Shown: positions 33,480-42,136 of the stretch, one piece after another | Layout: each line of letters begins with the position of its first letter | Numbering within the stretch: the first letter of the stretch is position 1 | NCBI RefSeq assembly: GCF_042788235.1 | Contig: NZ_JBHZOL010000111.1 | Coordinates: 1-64,000 of the forward strand | Length of the DNA stretch: 64,000 nt | Reading direction: 5' to 3' | Source of the DNA: Sphaerothrix epifaneia | GTDB lineage: Bacteria > Cyanobacteriota > Cyanobacteriia > Phormidesmidales > Phormidesmidaceae | Notes under the pieces: generated by a model | What the model saw: only the letters and a program-made list of their open reading frames with translations | Told to the model about the DNA's origin: nothing | Database searches by the model: none | Translations under genes and position numbers: made by a program

Positions 33480-35203
33480 TGCGCTACCTCCAACACACCA
33501 TTGACGAACACGGAAACCGCCTGTCCTTCCGGCACAAACAGATAGGGGGAAGAGGTGTTTTGACTCTGCTGCTCAAAGCGCTCGGCCACTCGCTCACTAA
33601 CCGGCGTGAAGAAGCCTTCTAAGGCCGCTGCCACCACATCCTCATCCTGACCGCTGGTGACGGTCGTTGTGGTGCTAGTGGAAGAAGTGCCGCCAGCGGC
33701 TTCTGAGGTAGCCGTGGTCACGGCATCTGGCGCGTTTAAAACCGCCCCGATATTGCCGAGGGCTGAGAGGGCACCCACCAGCACATCGTCGCCAAAGTCA
33801 CTACCGCCATCGTCATTTCGGACCTGGGCTACCAGGGGGCGATTGTCTTCCCCGCGCACCATCAGCACCCCCGGTTCCAGGGCTTCTTGCCTGACCTGGC
33901 CCTGGTCATCCCGGTAGACGATCGCCACCACCTGCTGCCGAAGAATATTGGCATCGAGAATTTCGGTGAGCTGGGTAATCAGCACCGTGCCTGCGGCCAG
34001 CGCCACCTCGCCGTCAATGTCTCGCAGCGGTTCAGTCAGCTCGATCGCGAAGCGTCCCCGCCCCGAGACTTCCCCTCCGGCATAGACCACCGGCACGATA
34101 ACGGTGCCCGGAGCGGATTCACCAATGGCGACTTGCTGAAGTTGAATCGCGTCTGCGGCATCACCTGCGGCATCGGGTGTGGCCGGACGTTGCTGAATGA
34201 TGCCCGTCGCTCCCGGTGAAGAAGAGGCTAACCGCACCTCGGCACTAGGATTCTGACGAGCGACGGGCGCAGCTTCCTTGTTGCGGATGCCGCCCTCATC
34301 GGGTAGCGGCACCGGATCATCGCCCACCGTGGCAGCGGGAAACGGCAAAGCCTCTGCGCCATTGCCAGGGGTCTGACGACTGTTATTTTGGTTAGCCCTG
34401 GTGGGTTGCTCTGTCTCCCCAGTGGGTTCCTCAATTTCTGGCTCTGGCACCAGCGCCACCTCTGCGCCTGCCGCTCCCGCTTCTGACAGCCGCGCCCACC
34501 GCTCTAGCGGATCAACCGCTTCTGTTTCTGCCACCGATGACGACCTAACCGTCGGCGAGGCGGCGGGTTCTGGGGGCGATGTGGCCGCTGGCCGCGCCGG
34601 TGTCGGTGCTGGTGTAGGCCGTGAAACTCGCGTCGGCGTGGTGGTTGCCGGTGCGGCTGGTTCTGCCGGGGTTTCTTCTTCTGCTTCCGGTGTCGGTCGC
34701 TGCGGCGTTTCGGCTAACCGCTGTTCCGGTTGCGATCGCGCCTGCTCAATCAGGGCCAGCTCCGCCCGCATCCGATCATCTTCACCAAAGGCACTTGCTG
34801 ACTCAGCCGGAAGAGGACTCTCCGTTTCGGACTCCTGGGCCTGCTGATTGCCCCCGGTAAAGAAGCCAGAAAACATCCAGATGATTAAGGCGATCGTCCC
34901 CAAGGCACTCCCTACAAAAGCGAGTCGCGTCAGGGGAGAATTTTCCACCCCGCGATCGGCAGCACTGCTGGGGGCCTCAATCAGCTCATCGGTGGTGACG
35001 AGCTGATCGTCGTCATCGGCTTCCACTCCGGCAAACTGTGCCCGCTCCTCATAGGGAATCTCATCGTCCCCCTGACCGTTGGTCGCGTGACCATTGGCCT
35101 CGGCGGCGGGTTCAACGGGAGCCGTCTCGATGCGGCTGCCCGTGAATTCTGCCTCATCCCCTGGAAAGGGCCGGGGTTGACGGTCTTGCTGCATTCCGTT
35201 CAT
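33476..35203 (-). CDS. VirB10/TraB-like core channel protein
   Basis: 575 aa. Cytosolic acidic N terminus, one membrane helix at about 92-110 (LAFVGSALGTIALIIWMFSG), a long Pro/Ala/Glu/Thr-rich periplasmic stretch, and a C-terminal beta region with LAAGTVLITQLTE and ARFEQQSQ-like helix before PYLFVPEGQAVSVFVNG. This is the VirB10/TrbI/TraB order. It would bridge inner and outer membranes. Coupled to both neighbours. Confidence 0.8.
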   Translation of the reverse strand: MNGMQQDRQPRPFPGDEAEFTGSRIETAPVEPAAEANGHATNGQGDDEIPYEERAQFAGVEADDDDQLVTTDELIEAPSSAADRGVENSPLTRLAFVGSALGTIALIIWMFSGFFTGGNQQAQESETESPLPAESASAFGEDDRMRAELALIEQARSQPEQRLAETPQRPTPEAEEETPAEPAAPATTTPTRVSRPTPAPTPARPAATSPPEPAASPTVRSSSVAETEAVDPLERWARLSEAGAAGAEVALVPEPEIEEPTGETEQPTRANQNNSRQTPGNGAEALPFPAATVGDDPVPLPDEGGIRNKEAAPVARQNPSAEVRLASSSPGATGIIQQRPATPDAAGDAADAIQLQQVAIGESAPGTVIVPVVYAGGEVSGRGRFAIELTEPLRDIDGEVALAAGTVLITQLTEILDANILRQQVVAIVYRDDQGQVRQEALEPGVLMVRGEDNRPLVAQVRNDDGGSDFGDDVLVGALSALGNIGAVLNAPDAVTTATSEAAGGTSSTSTTTTVTSGQDEDVVAAALEGFFTPVSERVAERFEQQSQNTSSPYLFVPEGQAVSVFVNGVLEVAQ

Positions 35204-36027
35204 TAATCCACCTCCAGGGGTTCAACTTTGACAATGACCAGGCCATTGGCCAATAGGTCATACATTTGCTGCCGCCATGCCAACGGCTCTAGCTCCTCAA
35301 AGACGGGTTCGACAGGCGGAATCGCCTTGAGGGTGATGGTGCGATTCATCGGCACTTCGGCGACTTCCCGATTGCGATCGCGCTCAATGCGTGTGGCGAC
35401 AATATCCACTTCCCATAGGCCCTCACCGACCTGCCGGGGATCGGAAATGGCAAAGAAGCGCACGGAGGATTTGATGCGGCCCTGCAACACGCCCGGAGAG
35501 ATTTTCTCGGTACCCATCAGGCGCAGAAATTCTTGCCGAAAGCCGGTGTCCATCAGATAAGAAGCCAGATACACCTCAGTCGGGACTTTCTGCGTGGTGC
35601 CCTCGATGGTGTAGCCCTGGTCTTCGGCGTTCGAGCCCGGAATCTGGTTGTCCCATTCAAAAGTGAGCTGCATCCAGCGCACGGCAGTGTTCTTGATGAC
35701 CTCTGCTTCGCGGTGGGTCATATCAAAGGCAGCGGCCTTGGCAGTGGTGCCATCGGGCTGCTGCACGTAGATGCTCTCCCGTTGAGCCAGGGCGCGGTTG
35801 TTGACGAGCAAAAAGACATTGGCAAAGAGGCTCACCAGCAGCCCCACTCCTAGAATCCCCATGAGGATAATCAGCGAGTTTTCGCTCTTGATGGGCAGGT
35901 AAACGGGTTGCTCGCTGCCCTCTGCCTCGGCATCATTCTGGGCCGTCTCCGCCGCCCCGGCCTGGGCGGTGGTGAACTGATCATCGTCCGGTTGCGAGAG
36001 AAAGAATCCTTTGAGCTGCTGCATCAT
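35203..36027 (-). CDS. VirB8/TraE-like inner-membrane protein
   Basis: 274 aa from ATG 36027, which overlaps the VirB6-like stop (ATGA at 36024-36027). The same frame is open further upstream to 36423, but that part is antisense-like shadow of the VirB6 gene with very Arg/Gly-rich composition. One membrane helix at about 53-74 (ILMGILGVGLLVSLFANVF), then a periplasmic domain. Typical of VirB8/TraE bitopic scaffold proteins. Confidence 0.72.
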   Translation of the reverse strand: MMQQLKGFFLSQPDDDQFTTAQAGAAETAQNDAEAEGSEQPVYLPIKSENSLIILMGILGVGLLVSLFANVFLLVNNRALAQRESIYVQQPDGTTAKAAAFDMTHREAEVIKNTAVRWMQLTFEWDNQIPGSNAEDQGYTIEGTTQKVPTEVYLASYLMDTGFRQEFLRLMGTEKISPGVLQGRIKSSVRFFAISDPRQVGEGLWEVDIVATRIERDRNREVAEVPMNRTITLKAIPPVEPVFEELEPLAWRQQMYDLLANGLVIVKVEPLEVD

Positions 36028-37178
36028 CTTGATTTGAGAACGGCAAATTTGGCGGCGGTGGATAGCCCGCCCGTCACGATGCTGGCAATGCTGTTGGCTC
36101 GCCGACTGATGGCGGAGAACAAAGACGTGGCGCTCCAGGTGGCCAGCGCGGTCACTAGACCGGGGGCAAACACCGAGATGAAGAGCAAGAAGCCCAGATT
36201 TTGAGATACTTCCAGTGCCCCGCCCTGGGTGTTCGCCAGCACCGCCGCCACGATGCCCACGAGCAGGTTGTAGCCAATCTGCAACCCAATCAGTCCGACA
36301 AAGCCGGATAACCAGGCCCAGATGGGCCGACCTGCGACAGGCAAAATGGAAAGCGCCAGGGCGATTGGAGCCACCACCGCCGCAATCAACAGAGCGGCTT
36401 CGACAATATTGACGAAGGCCCACTGCAACCCGTAGAGAATCGTCTGGATAATTGGCAGCAGTCGGTCTTGCAGTACGCTGGCAAAAGCACCGCTGAAATC
36501 CCCTTGCAGCGCCCCCGACCCGACCTCCACGAGATCGCCAATGGCGGCGATGCCGGTGCGATTAATTGCGGATTCGGCAAAGGCTTCCAGCGGCCCAAAG
36601 CTGATGTTGCCGTTCTGGGCTTCCAGATTTTGATAGATGGCCCGCACCTCGTCGGCCTTGCTGTCCCAGCACTCCAAAAACGGATCGCCGGTCAGCCCCT
36701 CACATTCGCTGTAAACCTGCTTGATGCGCTGCACGCCCAGGTTATTCAGGCCGAACTGGGTCACGGCATCTTGTAGGGTGTAGCCCACAATCTGCTGAGA
36801 GAGCAGCCCCGACGTGAGCCGATAGCCCACGGCCCGCAGCGCCAGGATGGATTCCGACAGGAGCCTGCCGTTACTGCCCAGAAACAGCAGCACTACCAAC
36901 GGGAAGGTAAAGAGTTCCACCACCGTGCCCAGATAGCGCGACTTCATAATCTCGTTGCCGAAGCGCACGAACATATACAGGAAGCACAGCGCCAGAATGC
37001 CCCTGGAGAACTGCACAATGGTCTGCCAGAACGGCGAATCCGCTCGGATCAGATCAACCCAGGTTTCATTCCAGGAGGCAATGGTATCCTCGCTGAGCTG
37101 GAGGGCTCCCTGAATGACATCCGCTGCGGCTTCGGATCCCTGCTGGGCCAGGATGAGGGTATGGGTCACATCAAGCAT
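36024..37178 (-). CDS. VirB6/TrbL-like polytopic protein
   Basis: 384 aa. Several long hydrophobic segments (for example FPLVVLLFLGSNG, ALLIAAVVAPIALALSILPV, IWAWLSGFVGLIGLQIGYNL) and a soluble, Cys-containing central loop (VYSECEGLTGDPFLECW). Its place between the VirB5-like and VirB8-like genes fits VirB6/TrbL. It would form the inner-membrane channel base. Confidence 0.78.
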   Translation of the reverse strand: MLDVTHTLILAQQGSEAAADVIQGALQLSEDTIASWNETWVDLIRADSPFWQTIVQFSRGILALCFLYMFVRFGNEIMKSRYLGTVVELFTFPLVVLLFLGSNGRLLSESILALRAVGYRLTSGLLSQQIVGYTLQDAVTQFGLNNLGVQRIKQVYSECEGLTGDPFLECWDSKADEVRAIYQNLEAQNGNISFGPLEAFAESAINRTGIAAIGDLVEVGSGALQGDFSGAFASVLQDRLLPIIQTILYGLQWAFVNIVEAALLIAAVVAPIALALSILPVAGRPIWAWLSGFVGLIGLQIGYNLLVGIVAAVLANTQGGALEVSQNLGFLLFISVFAPGLVTALATWSATSLFSAISRRANSIASIVTGGLSTAAKFAVLKSR

Positions 37179-37181
37179 CGG

Positions 37182-38243
37182 TTACACCCCTCCCGGATTG
37201 ATGCCGACTCCGGGCATGATGATCTGGCCGCCCTGCACGATGCTATCGGAGTAGGCCGCTGCCGTTTCCCGGCGATCTTGAATGCGATCGCCCTGGAGTT
37301 CCCTCACCGCATCGACGAGCATCTTATTGCGTAGGGCATCATCGCGGGCGCGCAGTTGCTGCCCCACGGTATCGAGGGTGCTGGTTTGCTGCTGGGCGGC
37401 GATCTGCGCACTCAGATTCCGCAGAATGTTCTGAGACACGTCCTGTCCCTCGGAATCCGCTGCCAATTCCTGGGAGGTTTCCAGCGCCGTCTTGGCGGCT
37501 TCGGCGTTCTCCCGCAGCTTTTGCTGCCCTGCCTCAGTGAGGGCGGTTTGATCCGCCACTTCATCGGTCATCTCGCGCTCAAACTGGGTGACCAAATCCC
37601 GCTTGATGACGGGCGAGCCGCTACCCCCGGTTTTCGTGGCGGCTACCTCCTCAAACGCGGAGGGCTGAGCATTTTCAATTTCCTGCTCAATTTGTTTTGG
37701 ATCGGGGAGGCCCAATGCGCCGGTCGAAATCTCGACGGTATTGCCTCCGGCACCGCCTTCACCAGACGTAGACAGCCCGCCCAGGGGATCTTCAAAGATG
37801 TCGAACAGGTCTAAGTTGAACAGGTCAAAGAGCCGATTGATATCGAAGATGGAACTGAAAGTTTCTTGCAGGGAAGCAAAGGCATCCTGCACCGATTCCA
37901 CCGCATCGAAGGCATCCTGCACCTGCCCGATGGTCTCATTGCCATCTAGGATGTCGCCGGTCGCCTCTTCGATCGTGCCGCCGATATCGCTGAGCTGATC
38001 CTGGATGGCATCATCCACATCGTTGGTAATCGTTTCAATATCTTCGGCGGCACCTTCAATGTCATCCAGCCCCCCATCCCCGAGATCAACATCGCTGAGA
38101 TCCAGGTCATCGACGGGACTATCGGCATTGGGATTAATCGGTGGTGTGGTCTGGGCATAGACAGCCCTGCCGGTGCCGACACTGAACAGGGAAACTGCCG
38201 TCAGCATCAGCGTCAGGGTTTGTTTTCGGGTTCGGTGTCGCAT
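37182..38243 (-). CDS. Secreted VirB5/TrbJ-like protein
   Basis: 353 aa. A signal peptide (about 1-30, ending VYAQ), an Asp-rich N-terminal part, then long helices with Gln-rich C-terminal repeats (AAQQQTSTLDTVGQQL and MLVDAVRELQGDRIQ). Position after VirB4 and before VirB6 is that of VirB5/TrbJ, the minor pilus protein. Starts at the VirB4-like stop (shared base 38243). Confidence 0.6.
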   Translation of the reverse strand: MRHRTRKQTLTLMLTAVSLFSVGTGRAVYAQTTPPINPNADSPVDDLDLSDVDLGDGGLDDIEGAAEDIETITNDVDDAIQDQLSDIGGTIEEATGDILDGNETIGQVQDAFDAVESVQDAFASLQETFSSIFDINRLFDLFNLDLFDIFEDPLGGLSTSGEGGAGGNTVEISTGALGLPDPKQIEQEIENAQPSAFEEVAATKTGGSGSPVIKRDLVTQFEREMTDEVADQTALTEAGQQKLRENAEAAKTALETSQELAADSEGQDVSQNILRNLSAQIAAQQQTSTLDTVGQQLRARDDALRNKMLVDAVRELQGDRIQDRRETAAAYSDSIVQGGQIIMPGVGINPGGV

Positions 38244-41200
38244 TACGCGCTCCTCGTCTCTACCAGATGATTTGCCTGGCCCGGTTCGCCTCGGGTGAGT
38301 TGACGGCGACGGGCCTGGGGCGATGCGGTGATGGCTTCAAACGGGATAGCGCCGCGCATCGCCTGTACATACTGAGCGGTGAAGTCTTTCAGCCCTTCTA
38401 GATAGCCGCGAGTCGTGGCGGGGTAGACCGCCATCACCCGACTGCGGGCGAGCTGTTCGGCTTCGCCGTTAGCCAGAGCTGCCAGCATCAGCGGGTTAGC
38501 GTAGTAGCGCGTGCGCCAGAAGCGGCCCTGCTCTTCTACCAGCCAGCGGGTAAACAAGTCGGCCTTGCTGCCCTTAAATCGCTCAGTGGCGTTGTACTTA
38601 ATCACCTCAGCGGGATAGTCCAGGGCCTGCATGTAGGCCGTACAACCCGCATGGGTGGTGCGCCCGGTAATGGTGGTGCTGATATTAGTCAGAATTTTGG
38701 CGCTGGCGGAACACTCGACGATCGCATCGAGGTCTTGGGCCAGAATCACCGCTGAAATCCCTTCTTTCCGTCCGGTAGCAAAGGTCTCACCGACCAGTTC
38801 GGCAAAGCCCCGCTTGCCCAGCAGTACCGATAGCTCATCGCCGACAAACAGCGAGCGGTCATGGGCCAGAGCATTACGCAGCGCCGCCATTTGCGCCGAA
38901 AGGGCCATGATGTAGGAATTGCTTTCGTTGGTCAGCCCGGAGAGGGCGTAGAACGTAATCATCGGTTCGGGATTGACCGAACTGGGCCGACCAATGGCAT
39001 CGCCGATATTCGGATCGACCAGCTTGGCTCCCACCTGCGCCACGATCTGATTAATGGCGCGAGCGTCCATCTCTTCGTAGCTTTTCAGGTCGAGCTGCTC
39101 CCGTGAGCAAAACTTGAGGAAGTCATGGAGCGTCGGCATCTTCTGCCATGCCTCGGACTGCCACCCGTGGGCGATCGCCTCGTTATAGCGCTCGGTGATT
39201 TCGGCATCGCCAAAGAAAACATCCAACGTCCGCAGCACAATGCTGTTGACCCGCTCTAGTAACTGCTGGTCATTAATCTGCCCCATTGCGATCGCTACGA
39301 TGGCCTGCCGAACAAAATCTTTCCAGCGCTTGAAGCGTTGCAGCTGATCCTCTGGCTCCAGGTTGAGTAAGTTGGGCGGCTCTAGCAGGTTCAGCCGTTC
39401 GTGCAGAATATCGACATAGGCCCCATATTTTCCCAGGGACTGCACAGCGGTTTGAAAAGTGGAATCGCCCCCACTGCTGAGGTCAATGCCCACGACCGGA
39501 ATGTTTTGCGCCAGGGCATCTTCAATAAAGCGCCAGCCCAGCACTGACTTACCAGAGCCCGTGGTGCCGGTGATCAGCACCCGCCCCGTGCCGCTGAAGA
39601 GATCCACATAGAGCGGCTTGCCCCCTTCCTCAGTGAGCAACTCCACGCCCCGCTGATGAATGTCGCGGGGACAGGTGAGCGGCAGAAAGCCTGCGACGGT
39701 TTCGGTATCTAGCACAATGCGCCGTTCGGAAAAGGCGTTGTAGCGCGTCAGCAGCGGGAAGGTATTGAGCGGCAATGACTCCAGCCAGACCCGCCAGCAC
39801 ACATCATTTTCTACAACCGCTTCAGCCGCGCCAAATGAGTTACAGAGTTGGGCGATCGCTTCATCACAGGCGCGTTCGGTTTCGCGCCAGACGGTGAACG
39901 TGCAGGCTACCAGCAACGGCCTTTGCCCCTCATAGATTTTCATCAGGGCCTGTTCGGCTTGCTGCCGCTGCAGGCTGGCGGAGACATCCTGCCCGGTGCC
40001 GTAGAGGGCGGCTCGCTGGGCCTCAAAGTGGCTCTGGCGGTTCATTTTCTCCAGTTCATCCTGGGTAGACCAGGCTTCTTTGTGGGTCACCTCCACCACA
40101 CATTCGGTGTCCCTGATCCAGGCTTGGGCCAGCCGATCCCAAATCCACTTGAGCTGTTGCCGGGTATTGCGCCATAGTTCGGGCGGCGCTTCAATCACCG
40201 CTACCTTGCCCACCAGGCCATTGACGTACACGTAGCCGTGCTGTCGCTTGTGCTTGGGGCAAGACGAGCGACCGCGATCGCCCTGCAAGAGCAGCGTTAC
40301 CAAGTCTTTTTGACCCGAAGGGGGAATCCGCTGGCGGATGCCATCATCGGTAGACTGCACCCGGATGTACTGGGTCAGCTGAGGAGCTTGCCGCCGATTA
40401 AAGCGGTACCAGAGCGATTCCCAGAGTTCCTGGGCGGTCATGGGTTCGACATTCAGCCGTGCCTTGGTTTCAAGAATGTTGCGCCAGTTGACATAGCCGC
40501 TGTCGTGGATCTGGCGAATCAGCTTCAGGTAAAACCGTTGAAAGTGCAGGTCTTCCGTCCCAGCCACTTTCCGAATCCGCTTATCAATCAGTTTTTTGAC
40601 CTGCAATACTCCCTTACCGATGGCATCGGTGCCCTGCTCGTGGGCATGGGCGGTGGACCAGGTGGCCCAAACCGTTTGTGACCAGACCTGTCGGGCTCCC
40701 TTCTCGGTCAGCTCACGGGTCCGCACTTCCTCATCCAGCAGCATCACTGCCACGGAGGGCATTTTAGTGATCCGCGAGAGGGTGCGTAGCTCTGACTTAC
40801 GCGCCTGAATGGATGAGCGGCATTCGGTGTGAAACCGCAGCCGTTCCCCTTCCAAGATTTCTGACATACCCTGCTGAATCGAGGCGATCGCCGCTTCCAC
40901 TTCCGAGCGATAGAGCTGGGGGTGCAGCCCTTGTAGTTTGAAGGGGATTTCGGCTGACCACTGATCCTTGGCGGCGTTGTAGAGCAGTAAGCAGGCAAAG
41001 CGATGCCCGCCCAACTCCACCTCAACAATAGAGTGCAGGTGAGTCAGATCCTGGAAGGGCGCGAACTGTTTCTCGCCCGCCTGGGTTTCTCGCTTAATAG
41101 ATTTGTTCCGTTTGAGGAAGTTACGAAATTTTTGCCACATGGCTGTATCTTCGTGAGCACGAAAAAAGAGGGTTTCGCCGTTGGTCCAATCCCAGCCCGG

Positions 41201-41452
41201 AGGCTGCACCCAGCTTTTGATGAACTGATAGGTTTTCTGCCCGGTGAGGAGCCACCAGGTGCCATTTAGCCAGAACCAGATCAGCAACCAGGCCATAAAG
41301 GAGACGGCCAGGAGCATCTTGAACACAAAGAAGCTCACCCCACCGATGGCGACCCAGGGCAACAGTTGCTCAGCGGGAATCGGGCCAATGCTGGCCCGTT
41401 CCCCCAGCAGCTTGTTGACGCGGATCGGGTCTCTGTCTACGTCAAGGGTCAT
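38243..41452 (-). CDS. virB4: VirB3/PrgI-VirB4-like fused secretion ATPase
   Basis: 1069 aa. Residues about 30-75 contain two hydrophobic segments after a PrgI/VirB3-like start (LLGERASIGPIPAEQLLPW). The ATPase has Walker A GTTGSGKS (629-636), then VVGIDLSSGGDS, and a VirB4-like LFVGDELSVLLGKRG as Walker B region. It powers pilus assembly and secretion. VirB3-VirB4 fusions are known in several T4SS classes. Confidence 0.88.
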   Translation of the reverse strand: MTLDVDRDPIRVNKLLGERASIGPIPAEQLLPWVAIGGVSFFVFKMLLAVSFMAWLLIWFWLNGTWWLLTGQKTYQFIKSWVQPPGWDWTNGETLFFRAHEDTAMWQKFRNFLKRNKSIKRETQAGEKQFAPFQDLTHLHSIVEVELGGHRFACLLLYNAAKDQWSAEIPFKLQGLHPQLYRSEVEAAIASIQQGMSEILEGERLRFHTECRSSIQARKSELRTLSRITKMPSVAVMLLDEEVRTRELTEKGARQVWSQTVWATWSTAHAHEQGTDAIGKGVLQVKKLIDKRIRKVAGTEDLHFQRFYLKLIRQIHDSGYVNWRNILETKARLNVEPMTAQELWESLWYRFNRRQAPQLTQYIRVQSTDDGIRQRIPPSGQKDLVTLLLQGDRGRSSCPKHKRQHGYVYVNGLVGKVAVIEAPPELWRNTRQQLKWIWDRLAQAWIRDTECVVEVTHKEAWSTQDELEKMNRQSHFEAQRAALYGTGQDVSASLQRQQAEQALMKIYEGQRPLLVACTFTVWRETERACDEAIAQLCNSFGAAEAVVENDVCWRVWLESLPLNTFPLLTRYNAFSERRIVLDTETVAGFLPLTCPRDIHQRGVELLTEEGGKPLYVDLFSGTGRVLITGTTGSGKSVLGWRFIEDALAQNIPVVGIDLSSGGDSTFQTAVQSLGKYGAYVDILHERLNLLEPPNLLNLEPEDQLQRFKRWKDFVRQAIVAIAMGQINDQQLLERVNSIVLRTLDVFFGDAEITERYNEAIAHGWQSEAWQKMPTLHDFLKFCSREQLDLKSYEEMDARAINQIVAQVGAKLVDPNIGDAIGRPSSVNPEPMITFYALSGLTNESNSYIMALSAQMAALRNALAHDRSLFVGDELSVLLGKRGFAELVGETFATGRKEGISAVILAQDLDAIVECSASAKILTNISTTITGRTTHAGCTAYMQALDYPAEVIKYNATERFKGSKADLFTRWLVEEQGRFWRTRYYANPLMLAALANGEAEQLARSRVMAVYPATTRGYLEGLKDFTAQYVQAMRGAIPFEAITASPQARRRQLTRGEPGQANHLVETRSA

Positions 41453-41481
41453 AGGTTCAACTGCAAATCAACAGGGCGCGA

Positions 41482-42084
41482 TTAGCCACCCGCACCGGCT
41501 CCACCACCACCAATAATCAGCGTGGAGATCACCTCAACGCCGATGACGAAAGCCACGCCAATGGCAAGCAGATTGGCAATCGGCTGCCAGTCGCCGCCTC
41601 GCGTTGCCTGGGTGAAGACAATCACCACCCCAATCAGGAAGGCCAGGACGATCAGGATGCGGAAGATATTGAAAATCGTGGTGATCGTCTCCGGGGCGAT
41701 CGTAGTGCCGCCCGTGTTGTTAATGGCATCATTGACAGCGGTTTCCAGGTTGTTAAACATCTGGGCAGAGACCGGATCAATAGCTCCCATCCCCGCCACT
41801 GCTGAAACGGCAACCACCACACTAGCCAGATGCCACCCTTGAATGGGTAAACCGAACCCGGCAACGGATTGAGCACTGCGGTTGAGCAGGCCAAAGGCGA
41901 TCGCGATCAGGCCCATGACGGTGGCGGTCATCAGGACTTCTGGGCTGACCCAGAGCATGTAGCCGGTGATGGCTGCCAGAGTGGCGATCAGGCCCACTTC
42001 ATTGGGATGCAAGCTGATCCGGTTCCAGAGCAATTGGAAGCGGACGGTATTTGGTTTGCGTCGATTACGTCTTATGAGGGTCAT
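41482..42084 (-). CDS. VirB2/TrbC-like pilin with N-terminal membrane extension
   Basis: 200 aa. The C-terminal ~105 residues look like a small pilin: VSAQ cleavage-like site (about 104-107), AVNDAINN helix, then two hydrophobic helices (FRILIVLAFLIGVVIVF and LLAIGVAFVIGVEVISTLII) and a Gly-rich end. The N-terminal ~100 residues add membrane segments (GLIATLAAITGYMLWV, VLMTATVMGLIAIAFGL), unusual for VirB2. It lies just before the VirB4 gene, as pilin genes often do. Confidence 0.62.
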   Translation of the reverse strand: MTLIRRNRRKPNTVRFQLLWNRISLHPNEVGLIATLAAITGYMLWVSPEVLMTATVMGLIAIAFGLLNRSAQSVAGFGLPIQGWHLASVVVAVSAVAGMGAIDPVSAQMFNNLETAVNDAINNTGGTTIAPETITTIFNIFRILIVLAFLIGVVIVFTQATRGGDWQPIANLLAIGVAFVIGVEVISTLIIGGGGAGAGG

Positions 42085-42136
42085 AGGAATACCTCTTCAC
42101 TGCATCTCGTCGGAACTGCGTCGAAAAGCCCGTGGC

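Noticed and set aside
36028..36423. N-terminal extension of the VirB8-like frame up to ATG 36423.
   Set aside because: Composition is Arg/Gly/Ser-rich antisense of the VirB6 gene, and ATG 36027 overlaps the VirB6 stop in the usual ATGA way.
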